From: Fomes fomentarius
Taxonomy: Eukaryota > Basidiomycota > Agaricomycetes > Polyporales > Polyporaceae
Direction of reading: 5' to 3'
NCBI GenBank assembly: GCA_022606135.1
Contig: JABYQN010000001.1
Location: 2,542,001 to 2,606,000 of the forward strand
Length of the DNA: 64,000 nucleotides
Each line of letters starts with the position of its first letter. Within the stretch, counting starts at the first letter, position 1. The notes beneath the pieces are model-generated. The model saw only the letters and a program-made list of their open reading frames with translations, was not told the origin of the DNA and did not search any database. This document shows, one piece after another, positions 60,301 to 64,000 of the stretch. The position numbers were made by a program, and so were the translations under genes.

Positions 60301-61140
60301 TCCTGGGTGTAACACCAGTTTTGGTGTACTTTCCAGAGGTACCAGCCAGCTCCATCTATCTTCTTGATAATGTCAAACACCTCCCTTTTCCACTCCCTCG
60401 AGGGGACTGAGCCATCCGAGTAGAGCAGGGCTGATGCAGCAGGATGAGAACCTTCTGAGTTTGTGACTCGCCAGCACCATGACTGAACTTATACCTTCCC
60501 GCAGGATCCTAGCCTCTTTTGGAAGAACCCTTCTTATCTGAGTCACCATTTCACCTTACTTACTTGGTGTTGTCTCACTGGTGGAAAGTGGTGCCAGTGA
60601 ATTTGGCTGAGTGACAGAGGATGCAGGCAATGAGGGGGCACTTCTGCCAGTGGAGGGCACCAAGCAATTTATGGGATTCCAGCACTAGTAGCAGTGGCAG
60701 AGGATACCATGATGACACCCTAGATACAGAGTGCAATCATCACCCCAGGCCCACGGTGGGAAAGCCGAGGAAGGTGCCATGTCTCCAAATAGGGACGGAG
60801 GACGGAGGGATTATGCCATAATCATAATCAGAAGCAGCGGTAGCTGCATGACAGATGAGGAAAGTGAGTTGCGTTGCCTGGAGCCCATATGCATTAAAAC
60901 AGATGTCTGGCTGGAGTCTGGACACTAGTACCCTGCCAGGACCTGCACTGTACCTCTGAGAGTTGACTGGTGCCAGCTCTTGGAAGGATATCTGTTGTTT
61001 CTGAAGGGTGGAGACGACAGATGTCCTTCCAGGAATTGGTAGTGGTCCGAACAGAACCCCAGGCCATACTACAACAATGGAAGCAGTGGTTGCTCCACTG
61101 CTTCCATGCCCTCACTGATGATGTGCCTGCTTCGAAAGGT
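60301..61140. repeat. CpG-depleted repeat relic (probable decayed transposon)
   Basis: Over these 840 bp I count about 12 CpG dinucleotides, several-fold fewer than in neighbouring stretches of equal size, with many TG and CA instead. That is the mark of old cytosine methylation. No coding frame survives. A perfect 13-bp inverted repeat lies near the right end. The composition differs sharply from every gene in the window. Confidence 0.55.
61077..61107. repeat. Perfect 13-bp inverted repeat with 5-bp loop
   Basis: The arms ATGGAAGCAGTGG (61077-61089) and CCACTGCTTCCAT (61095-61107) are exact reverse complements around TTGCT. It could fold as a hairpin, or be the fused ends of a decayed element. 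Confidence 0.8.
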
Positions 61141-61398
61141 CCATGCAAACGGCAACCACGCAGAAGCCTCAAAGTAGCACCGGACTGCACCCGTGAAACT
61201 GTTCACATTCTAACTGAACCCTGAATGCGCCGTCACGCATCACTCTCCGATTGCACAACAGACCTCGGTTACGACCAAAATAAGACACGGATTTGAGCGG
61301 GACTAGATTGCGGTACAGATAGCTGATACAATGCACAGATACAGACAGCACGAGATAGACAGAGACAACAAGCTAAGCGATAGATGGAGAGAGTAGAA

Positions 61399-62674
61399 TT
61401 ATTGGCGCATGACATATGGATGTTTGACGAGTTCGTCGTAAAGGTCTGTAGGCAGGTCTCGTACTAGAGTGACGGCGATTCCTATGACAGGAAGAGCTTC
61501 GAGAGGAGGGAAAGTCCGCAACAATCGCATGGGACTGGGGTTAAGCACGCATTCAGCTGCAAGGCATGTGGTGATCGACTGGAGATTCACTCACCTCGAA
61601 GATTTCATCACTTCGTCGCGCATAAGCAGAAGCTGAGCGATCACGCAGAGGACGTTCAAGTGAACGCCGAACGCGAGAAGGAAGTCCCAGAGCTGGAGAA
61701 CTTGGTCGAGTGGTGGTGTACACGCGCACAACGTCAGAACGGCTGAAAGCACCTGGTCAGAATGAATTGTAAGTACCCGGAGGCCGAAGCACTTACAGGG
61801 GAACGCATAGATTTCTGCCGAGAGGTTCTTGGAGCGAAGGTGGGCGTACAGTTCCGGATCGACGATCTTGAGACACCGGTCCAAGAGCTGCAAGGGATGT
61901 TAATACAATTGACAATTGTGGTGGACGGGATAATAATCACCTTCAAACCACAATGAACCCCTTCTAGTGTCGGTTGAACATATAATGGGCAAGACTCTTC
62001 GATGAACTTGGCGAAACAGTAAAAAGCCTCCAACTCGGATGGCATTGTGTAGAGGAACGGCGCAGCTAGCACATTCATGCCCTGCACATATGTGAAGCCG
62101 AGTTGGTCGTTCTCTGTCCGGTCTGTACGTGTGTACTGGTGAGAACTCGGGCAAGGGCAAACTGGATCATGCGCACCATGATTTCGCCACACGAATGCAT
62201 CTAACAACCTAACCAGCATGTCTTCACTGACCCGCTCCTTGAACCCTCGATCTGTCGCTAATGTTCTATCGTTACAGGGATGAGGGTGTGCTTGGGCAGA
62301 TCGCGCGCGGGACCAACCTGAATGTATCGTTCCTGATCTTCTCCCGAACCTCACAAGGCCCTCGCGCGACATATTCCAGGAAGGATTCCGCCGATACCTC
62401 TCGTACACGAAGAAGAATCTTCCATGTTCGCGGACGGAGCGATGGATCCTACGGAGTGACTTGATAGCTCAACGTTCATGAGGCGCGTCAGGAGGATGAA
62501 ACATACCACAGTAGAAGGGATCCCGTCAACAAGAATCAACCGCCGGAGTTTCTTGGCTGCCTCCTCCATATCGGCCGCGGACCGTGCCTTGGTCGCGCTC
62601 TTGTACTGCGCGAGTATCTTGTTGAATGAATGTGCCGTCGCGACGGCAGAGGGTTCTGGTGATGAGGACGACAT
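61399..62674 (-). CDS. BUB2: BUB2 / Cdc16 mitotic-exit GAP (TBC domain)
   Basis: About seven short exons lie between the ATG at 62674 and the stop at 61399. The protein is a TBC-domain GTPase-activating protein that, with Bfa1/Byr4, restrains the mitotic exit/septation GTPase at spindle poles. It begins SSSSPEPSAVATAHSFNKILAQYK and KKLRRLILVDGIPS. The TBC core follows: SLRPRTWKILLRV (motif A), EKIRNDTFR with the arginine finger (motif B) and FTYVQGMNVLAAPFLY with the glutamine finger (motif C). EEVHRR-type loops are absent, as in BUB2, and the tail ends HPYVMRQ. The short size (about 330 aa) and the GPCEVREKIRNDTFR stretch identify BUB2 rather than a Rab GAP. Both catalytic fingers are kept. 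Confidence 0.9.
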
Positions 62675-62857
62675 GAGGGGAAGGTGGTGGTCAAGCACAA
62701 AGTCGCGACGCGCTGCAGTTGGGTTCCTCGGCTATCCACCTCCAGCCACAATCGCTCTTGCTATAGCCTCGAGATCCTTGACGCTTCTGTCATGCTCCCT
62801 CTCGCGACTGCTTGTTCTTGACCTATTTGCTGGCTTTGCTGGGACACTCTGAAGTAT

Positions 62858-64000
62858 GGACGTGCCGTTTTCGTCGTCGGGAGCGATGAGCAGAGCTCAT
62901 TATGCTCTCGTTCGCAAGGTAGAGACCGCAACCCCTCAGGCTGCCGACCAAATCCTTCTGGCCGAGGTTCAGTCTATCCGCCACCAACTCACGCGCTCAA
63001 CGTTGACCTTGGTCAGTGTTGCCGGGACATAGCAAGTACGGTGACGACTCATCGTCAATGCAGAAGCAATGCAGAGAGTACTTGGTCCTGTTGCTCTACT
63101 GTTCCATGGCAGTCAACCCTGGCGTGCATGTGGACATTGAGTTTGCCCTTCCTCATGCTATCAATCTGGCAGAGGCGGGGCAGTTAATACAGGACAAACG
63201 AACGGGTACGTGTCTCACATCTAGTCTATGGAAAAAAGCTAGAAGTCAGGCACAGGGTATTTGTTTTGCACTGAAGTCATGCCCTCGGAGCACGAGCTAC
63301 AACTGATGCTCGTGAACTCGATTCGGAAGGTATGCTTCATTGGAATCGCACTCTCGCACATGCTTGACATAATTCAGGACCTAGAGGACTCTTCCGTCCC
63401 GCGTATATGCCTCGCACTCGATACTCTGATACAATCTCCTTCTAGGGATGTCATACCCGCTGTACAGTCACGCCTTCACGACTTGCTGTCTCACCAATCG
63501 TCAGTGCCACCTTCTGTGCCATTCTATTTTCGCAGTATACTTGATCTCTTTCGTAGGTCTAACGTCAAGCGACGCGCCTTGCTAGCGTTTCATAAGCTGT
63601 CCGAACTCGACCCGGAGATTTTGAGAAGTATAGTGAACAAGACGGGGAAGCGCCTCAAGGACCCGGACCCTGTCGTTGTCAGTGCTGCTCTGATTTTGGG
63701 GAACGCGCTTGTGAAGGTGAAGGATACGTGATCCAAGTCGCAGCTACCTACTGACACTCTTCGGATTGCAGACGAACCATCTCCCTGTTGACAAGTTCCA
63801 TGCTGTCGTTTCCGAGCTTTTGGATCTTGCCTGGCAGCAAAGGCCGCCTGCAAGTGGTAGTATTTTGCTTGACAAGATTATCCAAACGCTTGCGCGACTG
63901 ACGTTAGTCCGCATGTCTTCTGACGTCCGGTCACTGGTTGACTTCATCTCAGTCCTTCAGTTCAAGACCTCAAGATCATCATACAAATCATTGGTCACTA
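62858..64000 (+). CDS. Adaptin-type coat complex large subunit, gamma/epsilon-like, 3' end cut by window edge
   Basis: Exons from 62858 onward with short introns (first donor near 63011, then near 63206, 63330, 63499 and 63716). The reading gives an adaptin N-terminal helical domain: SIRHQLTRSTLTL, KQCREYLVLLLYCSMAV, and INLAEAGQLIQDKRTGYLFCTEVMPSEHELQLMLVNSIRKDLED. It continues with NVKRRALLAFHKLSELDPEIL. The GY..CTE..P..HEL.LMLVN.IRKDL segment is common to AP-1 gamma, AP-2 alpha and AP-4 epsilon. The opening and the KRRALLAFHKL wording look closest to epsilon, but the complex cannot be settled without the missing C-terminus. The product would act in cargo-vesicle formation at the trans-Golgi or endosome. 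Confidence 0.72.

Noticed and set aside
1..64000. CRISPR arrays, bacterial operons, rRNA or tRNA genes
   Set aside because: No direct-repeat arrays, no ribosome-binding-site-driven gene runs, and no cloverleaf or rRNA core sequences were noticed while reading. The gene structure is eukaryotic throughout.

Overview
The window is nuclear DNA of a filamentous basidiomycete, most likely an agaricomycete of the white-rot/polypore kind. Genes are dense and lie on both strands. Almost every gene is broken by many introns of about 45-65 bp with GTRNGY...YAG borders. The recognisable proteins are eukaryotic housekeeping factors with fungal relatives. The centrepiece is a ferrichrome/basidioferrin-type siderophore synthetase beside an L-ornithine N5-monooxygenase, an arrangement known from basidiomycetes. 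Exon joins were worked out by hand from reading frame, splice signals and family motifs. Where exon lists are given, the summed lengths are whole codons.

Layout. 1-13.7 kb: a partial multi-pass membrane protein (-), a membrane dipeptidase (-), a small four-helix membrane protein (-), a JMJD4-type JmjC oxygenase (+), SPT6 (-, 13 exons) and a stand-alone RibD/Rib2-type deaminase (+). 13.7-24.8 kb: the siderophore locus. An A-T-C-T-C-T-C peptide synthetase (-, 14 exons, about 2465 aa) and SidA-type ornithine monooxygenase (+, 6 exons, 547 aa) are transcribed divergently from a 1-kb intergenic region carrying three GATA-type sites. 25.4-31.5 kb: a duplicated block. Each copy holds a gene for an 80-residue protein of unknown family and the 3' end of UTP21; a wrecked GH93-like gene lies between the copies. 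31.2-34.7 kb: intact UTP21/WDR36 (-, 14 exons). 35.8-37.7 kb: two broken copies and one intact copy of a small secreted CBM19-like cysteine protein.

38-64 kb: SRP receptor beta (+), PIG-M/GPI14 mannosyltransferase (+), glia maturation factor (-), two tandem paralogous MFS transporters (+,+), a tail-anchored inositol 5-phosphatase (-), a Ser/Thr-rich secreted protein (-), mitochondrial ribosomal protein uL3m (-), an RRN6-like Pol I factor (+), a third copy of the 80-residue protein (+), a mitochondrial carrier (+), a CpG-poor repeat relic, BUB2 (-) and the start of an adaptin-type coat subunit (+).

The synthetase and monooxygenase form one pathway: ornithine is hydroxylated on N5, acylated (no acyltransferase gene is seen here), then assembled by the synthetase into a trishydroxamate. 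The palindrome-like 12-mer ATCTGATTAGAT occurs twice in the shared promoter and once upstream of the first MFS gene 20 kb away, next to a perfect ATCTGATAA. That matches the extended site known for fungal iron-responsive GATA repressors, so this transporter may belong to the same iron regulon.
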